Below, piece by piece: positions 1 through 8,903 of a stretch of DNA of 64,000 nucleotides. The stretch covers positions 1,240,001 to 1,304,000 of the forward strand of contig NZ_CP036298.1 in assembly GCF_007752135.1 (NCBI RefSeq), read 5' to 3'. The translations under genes were made by a program, and so were the position numbers. Numbering within the stretch: the stretch's first letter is position 1; each line of letters begins with the position of its first letter. The DNA comes from Aureliella helgolandensis. GTDB lineage: Bacteria; Planctomycetota; Planctomycetia; Pirellulales; Pirellulaceae. Under the pieces are notes generated by a model, which saw only the letters and a program-made list of their open reading frames with translations, was not told where the DNA came from and made no database searches.

Positions 1-268
1 GGTCCAAATACTGCCGGGTTGGACCGGAGGTGATTAAGATATTGGCCATGATTCGCCCACTAATTGGCTACGAACCACGCCTTGTGTTCGGAAGCTAGCC
101 CAATAGAGATCTGGTTTTCAATGCATGCATTCAATGGCATGTGGAATGCCTCACATTGTACTCAGGATAGCCAAGGGATGAAGATGGCTACCCTGGACGC
201 GATCAGGGATTGGTTGGGGAGGCCTGTTTCGCGTAAACACCTGCAATCTTGGACTGCGCGTAAAGGGG
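1..268. other. Noncoding left edge
   Basis: No supportable gene is seen. The open frames here are short and read into the reverse complement of the Gly-rich tail of the neighbouring gene. A short inverted pair (GGTCC near base 2 and GGACC near base 22) could form a weak hairpin. The stretch lies downstream of the minus-strand repeat protein, so it probably holds its 3' untranslated region. Confidence 0.5.
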
Positions 269-3200
269 CTACTTCGAGCCACCGGAAAGGCCCGACAAGA
301 CACCCCCTACGGCTCCACCAAGGCCACTTCCGAGGCCACTTCCGAGGCCTGCCGTGCCTCCACTGAGCCCACCGCCCAGACCGCCACCCAGACCGCCGCC
401 CAGTCCGCCACCCAGTCCGCCACCCAGTCCGCCACCCAACCCGCCACCCAACCCGCCACCCAACCCGCCACCCAACCCGCCGCTCAACCCGCCGCTGAGT
501 CCACCACTGAGGCCGGAGGTGACTCCCCCTAGGCCGCCACTGAGTCCGCCTGTCACTCCCGACAATCCTCCCCCTACATTGGAGAGGCCGGAGCCAAGGG
601 GTAAGGTGCTAGACAGTGTTGATCCCAGTTGAGAAACGCCACCTTCAACCTTGCTGATCAATCGCTGTGGCTGCTGCCCACCTGCTCCTACACCGGATAG
701 TCCGATATTGGAAAGGGCGTTTTGGCTCAGGAGTTGTTCGCTTACTTGTCCTGGCGTTGCATGATTCAGGGTGCTCGTTGCCCGTCCCTTCAGACCGGTG
801 CCGTTACCTGCGGTTTGAAGCAGTGCATGCGCCTGTTCAACAACGGTGTGTGACAATAAAGCCGTTTGGACAACTGCATTGCCTGCCGGGCTGTTGATAA
901 GCTGCATCGCGGTTAGCAGGTCATGGGGAGGCCGCTGCGAAGGGTTCTGCTCGCAGAACTGAGCCCAGCCCGCCAGGCGTTGTACAAAGTTTGTTCCTAG
1001 GCTTTGGTGGATTTTCTGATACTGCCCCAACAGTGTCCTGCCGGCGGTTTCTGTCAAACACCATTGTTGGAGGCCTAGGCTTTTTCCGGTCGAGCCATAA
1101 TAGTCTCCGAAGAAGAACTGGTTGCTGTTCTGATCGACAAAGAGGTGCAACAGTATGTTTTGGATTTGCAATGGCTCAAAGGTTTGGAGATGCAGTGGCT
1201 GCAGTTGGCTCATCTCTGATTGGGGGAAACGGACCGGGGCAAACAGGATGCCACGCCCTTCGAGCATGTGATCCACGTAGCTTGGAATTTCAATCGTTTT
1301 TCCCAAGCTGCGAAAACTGGTTGCAGGGATTAGGATCTCTCTCTTGGAGCTCTGTACTACGCTGCGAACCTGCCCTGTTGGTTTCCAGTAACCTGGCGTT
1401 CTTGCAAATTGGTCGCCTACTGCAATCCACTCGGGGGCTTTCCAGCTCATGCCTTCGGGAGCTTTCCGCAGTACACCGGTGATCCAGGTGAAATCATTCT
1501 GCGCGTGGTCATAGTCCCAATAGCCAGAGACAAACGTGTGGCCTGCAATCTTGGCTGGAAAATTTTCCAATACTTTGGCAGGCGGGTTAAGTGGTGCGAA
1601 GGTGTCTTGCATCGCCTCTGCCGTCATTGGTCTTGCGAAGGCTTCGTGGACTGCTCCACGTAGTTGCGGGGAGACATTGATCGACAACAGACTCGAGGCG
1701 TTGGAGTCGACCAGGTTGCCAGAGTTCTGTGAGGAGGCGTTGATATTTGCGATTCGACCGGTGGGTTGATTGTTTCCCGATCCGCTGAGTCCACCGTTCA
1801 CTGCGACCAGCGGATTGATGTCGGTGTCGCTTCGATTCGCGGAGTCTTGACCGCCAAGGTTGACGTTGGCGATTCGGCCGGTGGGTTGATTGTTTCCCGA
1901 TCCGCTGAGTCCACCGTTCACCGCGACCAGCGGATTGATGTCGGTGTCGCTTCGATTCGCGGAGTCTTGACCGCCAAGATTGACGTTGGCGATTCGACCG
2001 GTGGGTTGATTATTTCCGGACCCGCTGAGTCCACCGTTCACCACGACCAGCGGATTGATGTCGGTGTCGCTTCGATTCGCGGATTCTTGACCGCCAAGAT
2101 TGACGTTGGCGATTTGGCCGGTGGGTTGATTGTTTCCGGACCCGCTGAGTCCACCGTTCATCGCGATCAGCGGATTGATGTCGGTATCGCTTCGATTCGC
2201 GGATTCTTGACCGCCTAGATTGACGTTGGCGACTTGGCCGGTGGGTTGATTGTTTCCGGACCCGCTGAGTCCACCGTTCACCGCGATCAGCGGATTGATG
2301 TCGGTGTCACTTCGATTCGCGGAGTCTTGACCGCCAAGATTGACGTTGGCGATTTGACCGGTGGGTTGATTGTTTCCCGATCCGCTGAGTCCACCGTTTA
2401 CCGCGACCAGCGGATTGATGTCGGTGTCGCTTCGATTCGCGGATTCTTGACCGCCAAGATTGACGTTGGCGATTTGACCGGTGGGTTGATTGTTTCCCGA
2501 TCCGCTGAGTCCACCGTTCACTGCGACCAGCGGATTGATGTCGGTGTCGCTTCGATTCGCGGAGTCTTGACCGCCAAGATTGACGTTGGCGACTTGGCCG
2601 GTGGGTTGATTGTTTCCCGACCCGCTGAGTCCACCGTTCACCGCGATCAGCGGATTGATGTCGGTGTCACTTCGATTCGCGGATTCTTGACCGCCAAGAT
2701 TGACGTTGGCGATTTGGCCGGTGGGTTGATTGTTTCCCGATCCGCTAAGTCCACCGTTCACCGCGACCAGCGGATTGGTCGATTGAGTATATCGATTGGT
2801 CGATGCCTGGAGTCTGGTACCAACGCCTGTGATGTCTTGGACCATTTGGCGAGGCTGAAAGGTATTCGAACTAACGAGAGGAGGAGTTCCTTCCATTGCA
2901 GCTTGCGTATACCGGTTGACAATACCGGTTGGCTGCGAAGTGGAGCGGACGCTTAGAGACGCTGAGGTAGAAGGGCTTGTTTCGGTGTTTGTAGAGGGAG
3001 GAGGTGTGTTGTTCGAGGTGCCGGCGCTGGCTGCTGAGGGAGATGTACCTTGATCCGAGACAGTGGAAGCTATTGGCGAGGAGCCCGGAGGGGTACTGCT
3101 ACTACCGTCGTCATTGGAGGGTTGGAGCGTCTGTGTCGTTCCTCCGCTGTTGCGTTGTGCTAAGGGAGCTCCGGTAAAGGAGTTTGCCGTCGCGGGTGGG

Positions 3201-4399
3201 GCTACCGTTGTTTGCTGCTGCCGTTCGCTGGGGCCATTCGTTGAAGGGGGGCTGCTTGGCGGAATCGATGCAGGCGGATTTGAGCTCACCTCCTCTTCGC
3301 TAGGTTGAGCAAACGATGGTTGTGACCTCACGTTTTGTCCTGGCTCCACTCTGTCATCGGAGGTTTCGCTGAGGCTAGCCGACCGTGTGCTGGCGCCTGG
3401 GGAGAGATCCGCCGACTGGCCGTCGGTGGTCGTTCCGCTACTGGCCGCTTCGGCGGGTTGGTCTGCCTGATCGGTTGAGATCGAGGGGCGAGACTGTCGG
3501 GTGCTTGCGTTGCTGGGAGGATTGGTATTCTCAAGATTGCCTAATGAAGCCGTCTCCCCCTGCGCCGATCTGGACGTTGGGGGAGCACTGGAGCCATTGG
3601 TTTGAACGCTGGGGGGGAGAGTTTGGCTACTCTGCGAAGCTGGCTCCTGAGTCCTTGAGCTCTCGGTGGTCGCTCCTCGTGTCGTTCTCGTTTGGGCGGA
3701 GTTCTGCAATTGCGACTCGTCGGCCCGCTCAGCGGTTGAAGAGGGCTGAGTTTGTGCCGGTTGAGCGGTCGAGTTGTTCGCGGTCGAACTCTTTCGGTCT
3801 GCCGTTGTTTCAACTCTAGTCGTATTGTCGACCGATGCTCCGTTGCCCCCGCTGCTGCCAAGTTCTGGTTCGGAGTTGCCTGCGGTCCCAGAAGGCTGGG
3901 GCGTCGCATCGGTGCTACCAAGATCACTACCACTGGAGCCCTTGCTCGTTGCTGCTTGGCTGGCGCTTTTCTCGGTATGCGCCAATTTCTCGCGGACTTG
4001 TTTTTCGATGGCATCGGTGGTCCAGCCTTGGACGCGCGTGGTTATTTCCCCCTTGGCATCGATCGCCTCCCAGACTTGGACTTTTCCACCAGCGGGAATT
4101 GCCTTCAAGTCGTCAATTTCGCTCAATGGACGGCCATTAATGAGGAGTTCGGCAGTCTCAACCACCTCAAAAGAGCGAACACCGGCGACAGGTTGGAGTG
4201 GGGCTCCAACTTGCGTGGCTATCACTTGTTCTAGCAGTACGGTTTCATTGGCGTAGGAAACGAGCCGTCCCTCGTAGAGTGTTTCCCCTGGCGACAGTGG
4301 CGGGTCGAGCTGTGGAGGCTGCGCGAGCGCTCCGTGTTCCGCCAGAAAAATGATCCCTACAAGTACGAAGCTACTCCACCATCCAATTCGAATATTCAT
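269..4399 (-). CDS. Giant secreted repeat protein with Gly/Leu-rich tail
   Basis: A 1376-residue secreted or surface protein of unknown function. The ATG at 4399 is preferred over the upstream TTG because it directly begins a signal peptide (MNIRIGWWSSF, hydrophobic core, cleavage near ALA-QPP). A small N-terminal domain (about 30-140) is followed by a long Ser/Thr/Gln/Pro/Asn-rich disordered region. Nine nearly identical 40-residue repeats (about 541-882), each with core NGGLSGSGNNQPTG, come next. A globular part contains paired GYW motifs (VSGYW near 955, then PGYW) like the WxxGYW repeats of secreted planctomycete proteins. A further domain of about 150 residues and a tail built of GGLGGG units end the protein. 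It is divergent from a TPR-barrel outer-membrane protein. Repeats and tail suggest an extracellular matrix or adhesin role; this is inference. Confidence is high that it is a gene and low for function. Confidence 0.85.
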   Translation of the reverse strand: MNIRIGWWSSFVLVGIIFLAEHGALAQPPQLDPPLSPGETLYEGRLVSYANETVLLEQVIATQVGAPLQPVAGVRSFEVVETAELLINGRPLSEIDDLKAIPAGGKVQVWEAIDAKGEITTRVQGWTTDAIEKQVREKLAHTEKSASQAATSKGSSGSDLGSTDATPQPSGTAGNSEPELGSSGGNGASVDNTTRVETTADRKSSTANNSTAQPAQTQPSSTAERADESQLQNSAQTRTTRGATTESSRTQEPASQSSQTLPPSVQTNGSSAPPTSRSAQGETASLGNLENTNPPSNASTRQSRPSISTDQADQPAEAASSGTTTDGQSADLSPGASTRSASLSETSDDRVEPGQNVRSQPSFAQPSEEEVSSNPPASIPPSSPPSTNGPSERQQQTTVAPPATANSFTGAPLAQRNSGGTTQTLQPSNDDGSSSTPPGSSPIASTVSDQGTSPSAASAGTSNNTPPPSTNTETSPSTSASLSVRSTSQPTGIVNRYTQAAMEGTPPLVSSNTFQPRQMVQDITGVGTRLQASTNRYTQSTNPLVAVNGGLSGSGNNQPTGQIANVNLGGQESANRSDTDINPLIAVNGGLSGSGNNQPTGQVANVNLGGQDSANRSDTDINPLVAVNGGLSGSGNNQPTGQIANVNLGGQESANRSDTDINPLVAVNGGLSGSGNNQPTGQIANVNLGGQDSANRSDTDINPLIAVNGGLSGSGNNQPTGQVANVNLGGQESANRSDTDINPLIAMNGGLSGSGNNQPTGQIANVNLGGQESANRSDTDINPLVVVNGGLSGSGNNQPTGRIANVNLGGQDSANRSDTDINPLVAVNGGLSGSGNNQPTGRIANVNLGGQDSANRSDTDINPLVAVNGGLSGSGNNQPTGRIANINASSQNSGNLVDSNASSLLSINVSPQLRGAVHEAFARPMTAEAMQDTFAPLNPPAKVLENFPAKIAGHTFVSGYWDYDHAQNDFTWITGVLRKAPEGMSWKAPEWIAVGDQFARTPGYWKPTGQVRSVVQSSKREILIPATSFRSLGKTIEIPSYVDHMLEGRGILFAPVRFPQSEMSQLQPLHLQTFEPLQIQNILLHLFVDQNSNQFFFGDYYGSTGKSLGLQQWCLTETAGRTLLGQYQKIHQSLGTNFVQRLAGWAQFCEQNPSQRPPHDLLTAMQLINSPAGNAVVQTALLSHTVVEQAHALLQTAGNGTGLKGRATSTLNHATPGQVSEQLLSQNALSNIGLSGVGAGGQQPQRLISKVEGGVSQLGSTLSSTLPLGSGLSNVGGGLSGVTGGLSGGLGGVTSGLSGGLSGGLSGGLGGGLGGGLGGGLGGGLGGGLGGGLGGGLGGGLGGGLSGGTAGLGSGLGSGLGGAVGGVLSGLSGGSK
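318..560 (-). repeat. 12-bp coding minisatellite (Gly-Gly-Leu-Gly tail)
   Basis: Degenerate 12-bp units, plus-strand consensus CCGCCACCCAAC, encode GGLG/GGGL blocks at the C-terminus of the repeat protein. Units in the middle are identical, those at the edges have Ser or Thr changes. The pattern points to slippage-driven expansion. Glycine-rich tails of this kind are known from structural and adhesive proteins, but no family is recognised. Confidence 0.8.
1752..2777 (-). repeat. Nine tandem 120-bp coding repeats
   Basis: The same 120-bp unit recurs at 120-base spacing (lines beginning 1741, 1861, 1981, 2101, 2221, 2341, 2461, 2581 and 2701). Copies differ at only a few bases. Most differences give Val/Ile, Gln/Arg or Glu/Asp swaps, so the array stays in frame and looks recently expanded or homogenised by recombination. 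The copy nearest base 1752 encodes a diverged end (NINASSQNSGN). Each unit encodes 40 residues ending in NRSDTDI. Confidence 0.95.
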
Positions 4400-4650
4400 T
4401 GCCCTGCCCCAAGATGAGGGCTGACTGAGCAGACTTGCCCCAGTCTCGCTCCGATAAGTCAACCCAACCGTTACAAGGCTATGTCGCAACTGCCTTGTGA
4501 GGGTGTTGGATTTCTGTTTTTGGTGGTTTCAGGGGGGGAGAGGAACCGATTTCAACAGCAGAACTGCTGCATGCCGTAAAACTGATGCAGGCCGCCCCAT
4601 ACAGTTCCCCATTAGTTTTCTCCAGAATTTGCAGTGGGGTATGGTTCGCA
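4400..4650. promoter_or_regulatory. Divergent intergenic region between repeat protein and TPR-barrel gene
   Basis: These 251 bases separate two divergent start codons and must hold both promoters. No convincing -35/-10 pair was found by eye. An imperfect direct repeat (AACTGCTGCATGCCG at 4562 and AACTGATGCAGGCCG at 4580) may be an operator-like element. The shared control region supports the idea that the two genes are co-regulated. Confidence 0.4.
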
Positions 4651-6513
4651 ATGCGCACCTCTGTATCGATTGTATTGATTGTTCTGTGCGGTGGGGTTAC
4701 CCAGTCCAGTCTGGCCCAGGTTCAGCAAGCTGAGTTTGGAATTCCAGCGGCAGCTACCTTCCTAGTCGCCGGGACGCCTCTCCCGCCACCTCTGGCAGGT
4801 GTGCCACGCAGTGACGGGATTAGTACGGGGGAATCGCAATATGACAATGTCATGCAAGAGTTCGAGCGTGCGGGGATTAGCCGGCCGCTGTTTGAGCCTA
4901 CGCAACCCTCCACACAGCTGTACCGTTCACTCGATGAACTGACAAACTCGAGGTACGCCGAATCGGATGCTCCGGCCTACATTCCCCTTCCGCCAGGGCA
5001 AGTGCCACAACGAGCTGGTCCTCCGCTTTCGCAACTGGAGCAATTGGAGAATCAAGCGGTCCAGGCACTAAAAGCTAAGGACTACCGGAAGGCCGAGCAG
5101 CATTTGTTAGAGATGTTGCAGCTAGAATCCAATCACCGCGGTGCGACGATTGCCTTGGCCTCGCTTTACGTTGAACAGAAGCAAGTCCGTGAAGCGGCTT
5201 TGTTCCTGGGGCAACGGTTAGTTTATTTTGATGGTGATGCACAGGTCGTCATGTTGTATGGCAAGGTCTTGCTTGAATTGGAAGAACCCCAGCGAGCCAT
5301 CTTAGCGTTCCAACATGCACTACGCAGGGATTCCGGATTGGCTGATGGCCACCTGATGTTGGGCATCGCCTACCTGCGGAATCAGCAGCCGCTCACGGCT
5401 CGGGGCGTACTGCAAAACGGTGCCAATTCTTCGACTGAAATGTTTTGGCAACAGCGGCTGGCGTACGCCACCGCCTGGGCTCAACTGGGGCAACTCAGCG
5501 CAGCGGATGGGATTTTCTTAGGGGTACACCAGTCTGCTGCATCGGATGAGATGCGTGAATCGGCTTGGGAGAGCCATCGCGAGCTCCAGCAAGCGTTGAC
5601 CGATCCGACTCGGCTGTACGGACTTTTTAAAGTGGTTCAGCGCTATGACGACAATACCGGTATCGTACCGACGACGAACATTATTGGTGTTTCCACTTTA
5701 AATGTAGAGTCGTTTGGGGCGCTCGAGACGGCCAACGTCAACTACGATTTATGGCGTAGTTATCAATCGACCGTAACGGCAGGCTACAACGGACTCTTCA
5801 CGCAAAACTATCTCGGCCTTGCTTCGGATTTTAACGTGAGTGACCAATCGGGCTTTCTCTCATTCCGCCGCCGCAGTCTGACTCCCTACACTCATCTGCC
5901 CTGCACCCTAGCCTACTTTGTCGATGCTGGTGGCATATTCGCGGGTGGGGTGAACTTCCTGCAACGCTTCGGTAGCAGTACGAGCATCGCAGTTCAAGAC
6001 AGTGACGACACCTCGATCACTGGGCAGTTTCGCTATTCACGAGTCGACTTCGTCAATCAATTGCCCGGGGTGGATGGTTCATCTGTCGATCCCGATTCCT
6101 CGAACTATGAAGCTTCCTTCATTCGGCAGTGGTCTCGCGTTGATGCGGGCCAGGTTTGGCAGTTGGGCTACGGTTACAATCGAAATGTGGCGCAGGGTAG
6201 CGATTTCGACTATCGCGGTCATCGGGCGATCGTGGGGGGATCGCAGCAGTTCGAAGACGAGTCGTTTGCATTCCTGAGTTTGCAGTACAATTTCCGCAAC
6301 TACGACAATCCTCAGACGAGCACTGGAAGCTTTCGGCAGGACCGAGAGTTGCTTGTCAGCGTCAGCTATCTTCGGCCGGCCTTTCAAACGGAAAAGCTCT
6401 ATTGGGTCGCCGAATACGCATACGACTTAAATGAATCCGATATTGAATCGAGCAGCTACGATCGGGACATCTTTGGTCTAGGCCTGCAGTGGAACTTTGG
6501 CGGACTGCCCTGA
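4651..6513 (+). CDS. TPR plus beta-barrel outer-membrane protein (SLAM/PgaA-like architecture)
   Basis: A predicted outer-membrane protein of 620 residues. The ATG at 4651 is chosen because it begins a clear signal peptide (MRTSVSIVLIVLCGG, cleavage near SLAQ-VQQ); the longer frame adds an unlikely leader. After a linker of about 100 residues, about 127-300 form TPR-like helical pairs (DYRKAEQHLLEML, EPQRAILAFQHAL). From about 325 to the end the sequence alternates polar and hydrophobic residues with many Tyr/Phe/Trp and Asp/Asn turns, as in a beta-barrel, and ends in GLGLQWNF followed by GGLP. Order and size match proteins that pair periplasmic TPRs with a barrel, such as SLAM (surface lipoprotein export) or PgaA/BcsC (polysaccharide export). 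Divergent pairing with the giant repeat protein makes that protein a possible client, which is inference. Confidence 0.75.
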   Translation: MRTSVSIVLIVLCGGVTQSSLAQVQQAEFGIPAAATFLVAGTPLPPPLAGVPRSDGISTGESQYDNVMQEFERAGISRPLFEPTQPSTQLYRSLDELTNSRYAESDAPAYIPLPPGQVPQRAGPPLSQLEQLENQAVQALKAKDYRKAEQHLLEMLQLESNHRGATIALASLYVEQKQVREAALFLGQRLVYFDGDAQVVMLYGKVLLELEEPQRAILAFQHALRRDSGLADGHLMLGIAYLRNQQPLTARGVLQNGANSSTEMFWQQRLAYATAWAQLGQLSAADGIFLGVHQSAASDEMRESAWESHRELQQALTDPTRLYGLFKVVQRYDDNTGIVPTTNIIGVSTLNVESFGALETANVNYDLWRSYQSTVTAGYNGLFTQNYLGLASDFNVSDQSGFLSFRRRSLTPYTHLPCTLAYFVDAGGIFAGGVNFLQRFGSSTSIAVQDSDDTSITGQFRYSRVDFVNQLPGVDGSSVDPDSSNYEASFIRQWSRVDAGQVWQLGYGYNRNVAQGSDFDYRGHRAIVGGSQQFEDESFAFLSLQYNFRNYDNPQTSTGSFRQDRELLVSVSYLRPAFQTEKLYWVAEYAYDLNESDIESSSYDRDIFGLGLQWNFGGLP

Positions 6514-6546
6514 GGCTCGCGCGGCGGTTGAGCACTAGGGGAGGCG

Positions 6547-7086
6547 TCACTGCGCAAGGAGAGGCGTTGCGGCGGCGAGAATGGCTTCGGGCTCGGCCAG
6601 TCGACCGGCTCCCAGCTTACGGCAGCTCAGCCAGCCGGAGTTAGGGCCGACAAAGTGCACGCCATCACTGGTCAGCTGGGCCACATTGCGGCGGACGGCG
6701 GGTTGCTCCCACATGGGGCTGCTCATGGCGGGAGCCATCAACACGGGGCAGGTCCGTGCGAGAAAGAGAGTGGCCAACAGGTCATCGGCCAACCCCAACG
6801 CGCAGCTCGCAAGAATGCGGGCCGTTGCAGGCGCCACGATGAACAAATCGGCCGTCTCGGCCAATTCGATATGTGGTCCCAGCGGAAAGCGTGGGTCGTA
6901 GGTATCGCTTACCGGAGGGTGTCCACAAAGTGCCGAAAATGTAGCCGGGCCGACAAAGTGAGCTGCACCGGCTGTCAACACGACATCCACGGTGTGCCCA
7001 CTTTGGACGAGGCGGCTGACCAGCACCGCAGCCTTGTAGGCCGCGATGCCACCACCCACTCCGACGACAATGCGGCGGTTGGTCAT
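6547..7086 (-). CDS. coaC: Phosphopantothenoylcysteine decarboxylase (CoaC, flavoprotein)
   Basis: Decarboxylates 4'-phosphopantothenoylcysteine to 4'-phosphopantetheine in coenzyme A synthesis, using FMN. At 179 residues it is a stand-alone CoaC domain of the HFCD family rather than the bifunctional CoaBC. Visible motifs are the Gly-rich FMN loop (VGGGIAAYK, 10-18), the catalytic His72 in [10 protein letters not shown], the substrate motif 119-126 and the active-site Cys155 in [12 protein letters not shown]. The substrate motif reads PAMSSPMW, whereas the family norm is PxMNxxMW, so the conserved Asn is Ser here. Its ATG overlaps the rpoZ stop (ATGA), so it is translationally coupled as last gene of the yicC-gmk-rpoZ-coaC block. 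CoaB is not in the window. Confidence 0.9.
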   Translation of the reverse strand: MTNRRIVVGVGGGIAAYKAAVLVSRLVQSGHTVDVVLTAGAAHFVGPATFSALCGHPPVSDTYDPRFPLGPHIELAETADLFIVAPATARILASCALGLADDLLATLFLARTCPVLMAPAMSSPMWEQPAVRRNVAQLTSDGVHFVGPNSGWLSCRKLGAGRLAEPEAILAAATPLLAQ

Positions 7087-7343
7087 AGCTCGAGGCTATC
7101 CATGTCCAAGAGGTCCCCTTCGTCATGCAGGTCGGCGACCGCCAATTCGCCAGCAGCGCTGAGGTAGATCTTGTCTTGCAGGATCTCCTGAAGCACCACT
7201 TCCATCTTGTTTTCAGAAGGATTGTCGACGAGTGGCCGACTGCCTCGGTTGATCTGCACCAAACGCTTTTGAATCAACGTCGACAACTTGAAGCGTCCAC
7301 CGACCTTATTGACGATTTCTTCTTCTTTTAGTTCTTCAAGCAT
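7083..7343 (-). CDS. rpoZ: RNA polymerase omega subunit
   Basis: Small (86 residues) omega subunit that helps assemble the beta' subunit into RNA polymerase. The core [16 protein letters not shown] followed by [13 protein letters not shown] is the family signature (conserved helix pair, with a position typical of Rpb6/omega proteins). The acidic C-terminus is variable in the family. It lies 4 bases after gmk and overlaps coaC by 4 bases. The gmk-rpoZ-coaBC order is conserved in many bacteria, which supports the call independently of sequence. Confidence 0.9.
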   Translation of the reverse strand: MLEELKEEEIVNKVGGRFKLSTLIQKRLVQINRGSRPLVDNPSENKMEVVLQEILQDKIYLSAAGELAVADLHDEGDLLDMDSLEL

Positions 7344-7347
7344 CTAT

Positions 7348-7926
7348 TTACTCCGAGGGAGATTGGTTGTGTAAGGTCTGACAGATCTCGGTCACCGATT
7401 GTTCAACGCTGTGATTGACAATCTCGTATTTGTACTTGGGCAAAGCGGCTAACTCCTCTGTGGCGACCTCCAGTCGCCGGCAGATGGCGGATTCGTCATC
7501 GGTCCCACGTCGACGGAGCCTTTCCGCCAGGGCTTCCATCGATCCAGGATGGATGAAAAAACTGAGCGCTTCAGGGCGTTGCTCCATCACGCTCAAAGCA
7601 CCTTGAACATCGATCTCCAAGATCATCCATTTTCCACTCGCCAGGGCGGCATCCACTGGTCGGGCTAACGTTCCGTACCAGTCCCCCCGGCCAAACACCT
7701 CTTTGCATTCCAGGAATTGTCCAGCTTCACGCATGCGGTGGAATTCCGCATGGGCTACAAAATGGTAGTCACGCCCGTCCGTTTCGCCAACTCGCGGCGA
7801 GCGCGTCGTGGCCGAGATGCTCATTTCTAAGGGCAGCTTGCAGCGGCTCAGGAGCTCGCGAACCACGGTGCTTTTTCCAGCTCCCGAAGGCCCTGATACG
7901 ATAATTAGATGCCCTGCTTTAGCCAC
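7348..7926 (-). CDS. gmk: Guanylate kinase
   Basis: Phosphorylates GMP to GDP with ATP in the cytoplasm. The P-loop GPSGAGKST (12-20), the GMP-binding stretch around TTRSPRVGETDGRDYHF and the lid region RRRGTDDE are all present. The GTG at 7926 is chosen as start because a GGAG sits seven bases upstream and the protein then begins just before the P-loop strand (192 residues, near family length). A TTG/ATG-type start at 7968 would overlap yicC by 38 bases and add a poorly conserved leader. It follows yicC by four bases and precedes rpoZ by four. Confidence 0.93.
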   Translation of the reverse strand: MAKAGHLIIVSGPSGAGKSTVVRELLSRCKLPLEMSISATTRSPRVGETDGRDYHFVAHAEFHRMREAGQFLECKEVFGRGDWYGTLARPVDAALASGKWMILEIDVQGALSVMEQRPEALSFFIHPGSMEALAERLRRRGTDDESAICRRLEVATEELAALPKYKYEIVNHSVEQSVTEICQTLHNQSPSE

Positions 7927-7930
7927 TGGG

Positions 7931-8824
7931 CTACTCCACGTTCTGCACCAATTCGCGCATTTGTTCAATCGTTGTCTTCATGTCGACGACTCGCTGCGCC
8001 ACATCAGCGTCGTTGGCTTTGGAGCCAATCGTATTGGTCTCTCGAAAAAGTTCTTGAATAAGGAAGTCTAGCTTACGTCCCGGGCTTTCAGCGGCACCCA
8101 GCAATTGTTCAAACTGGGAAAAGTGGCTGCGGAGGCGCACAATCTCTTCACGAATATCAGCTTTGTCTGCCATCAACAGCACTTCGCGTACTACATCGCC
8201 TTCCGGCAGGTGCCCATCGATTTCCGCCAGAGCGGCCGTTAATTTCGTGGTCAAACGCGTGCGATACTCTGCCACTACTTGAGGGGCTCGCTCTTCGATG
8301 AGGTTGACGATCGCACGCAAATTCTCCAGTTGCCGTGAGAGCTCCACGCCCATCGACTCCCCCTCGGCGAGCCGCATGGCATTGAGGGAATCTAGTGCTT
8401 GTTGGACCGCTGCCAAGGTGGCCCGGGCCAATTCTTCGGAGGGAGCTTTGCGTTCGCCCTGGCCGCGTGGATCGATCACGGTCCCAGGCAACGCCAGTAG
8501 ATCTCCCCAGGTGACCGTCTGAGCAATGTTCAAACGTTGGCCGATTTCCTGGCACTGGTTCCAATAGCCCTCGATCACGGAAGCCTGTAAGCGATAGTCG
8601 CTCTGCAATGCACCGCCAGTGGCCTGCACATTCAGCTGCAGAGAACCGCGCCGCAACGCACCACGCACTACCGCTTCGATTTGGGGCTCGAGAACTCCCA
8701 GCCCATCACTCGTGCGTAGGCTGAGCTTCAAATGGCGGTTGTTGACCGCGCGGACTTCTACGGCAATATCGGTCGAGCCGCATTGGATGCGCCCCTGTCC
8801 TTGTCCTGTCATGCTGAGTAGCAA
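7931..8824 (-). CDS. yicC: YicC/YloC-family endoribonuclease
   Basis: Member of the YicC/YloC family, recently established as RNA-cleaving enzymes. The TTG at 8824 is chosen because it yields MLLSMTG, which matches the family N-terminus (M-x-x-SMT) exactly; an ATG at 8812 and a TTG at 8848 are alternatives. The N-terminal YicC domain includes EVRAVNNRHLKLSLR. The conserved C-terminal DUF1732 block is visible as GRKLDFLIQELFRETNTIGSKA followed by a helix ending in MKTTIEQMRELVQNVE (given here in parts). About 297 residues, as in other bacteria. The yicC-gmk-rpoZ order is a widely conserved linkage. Confidence 0.9.
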   Translation of the reverse strand: MLLSMTGQGQGRIQCGSTDIAVEVRAVNNRHLKLSLRTSDGLGVLEPQIEAVVRGALRRGSLQLNVQATGGALQSDYRLQASVIEGYWNQCQEIGQRLNIAQTVTWGDLLALPGTVIDPRGQGERKAPSEELARATLAAVQQALDSLNAMRLAEGESMGVELSRQLENLRAIVNLIEERAPQVVAEYRTRLTTKLTAALAEIDGHLPEGDVVREVLLMADKADIREEIVRLRSHFSQFEQLLGAAESPGRKLDFLIQELFRETNTIGSKANDADVAQRVVDMKTTIEQMRELVQNVE

Positions 8825-8903
8825 AGTCGTATCGCCGAAAAAAATCAAGAATGCGCGAAAGGAAAGCCCGAAATCGTGCTGGCAGACCGCCAGTCGTCAG
8901 CCA

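Noticed and set aside
1766-2956. Plus-strand frames through the 120-bp repeats
   Set aside because: The repeat unit is divisible by three, so the opposite strand stays open by chance. The minus-strand frame has signal peptide, domain context and correct codon pattern.
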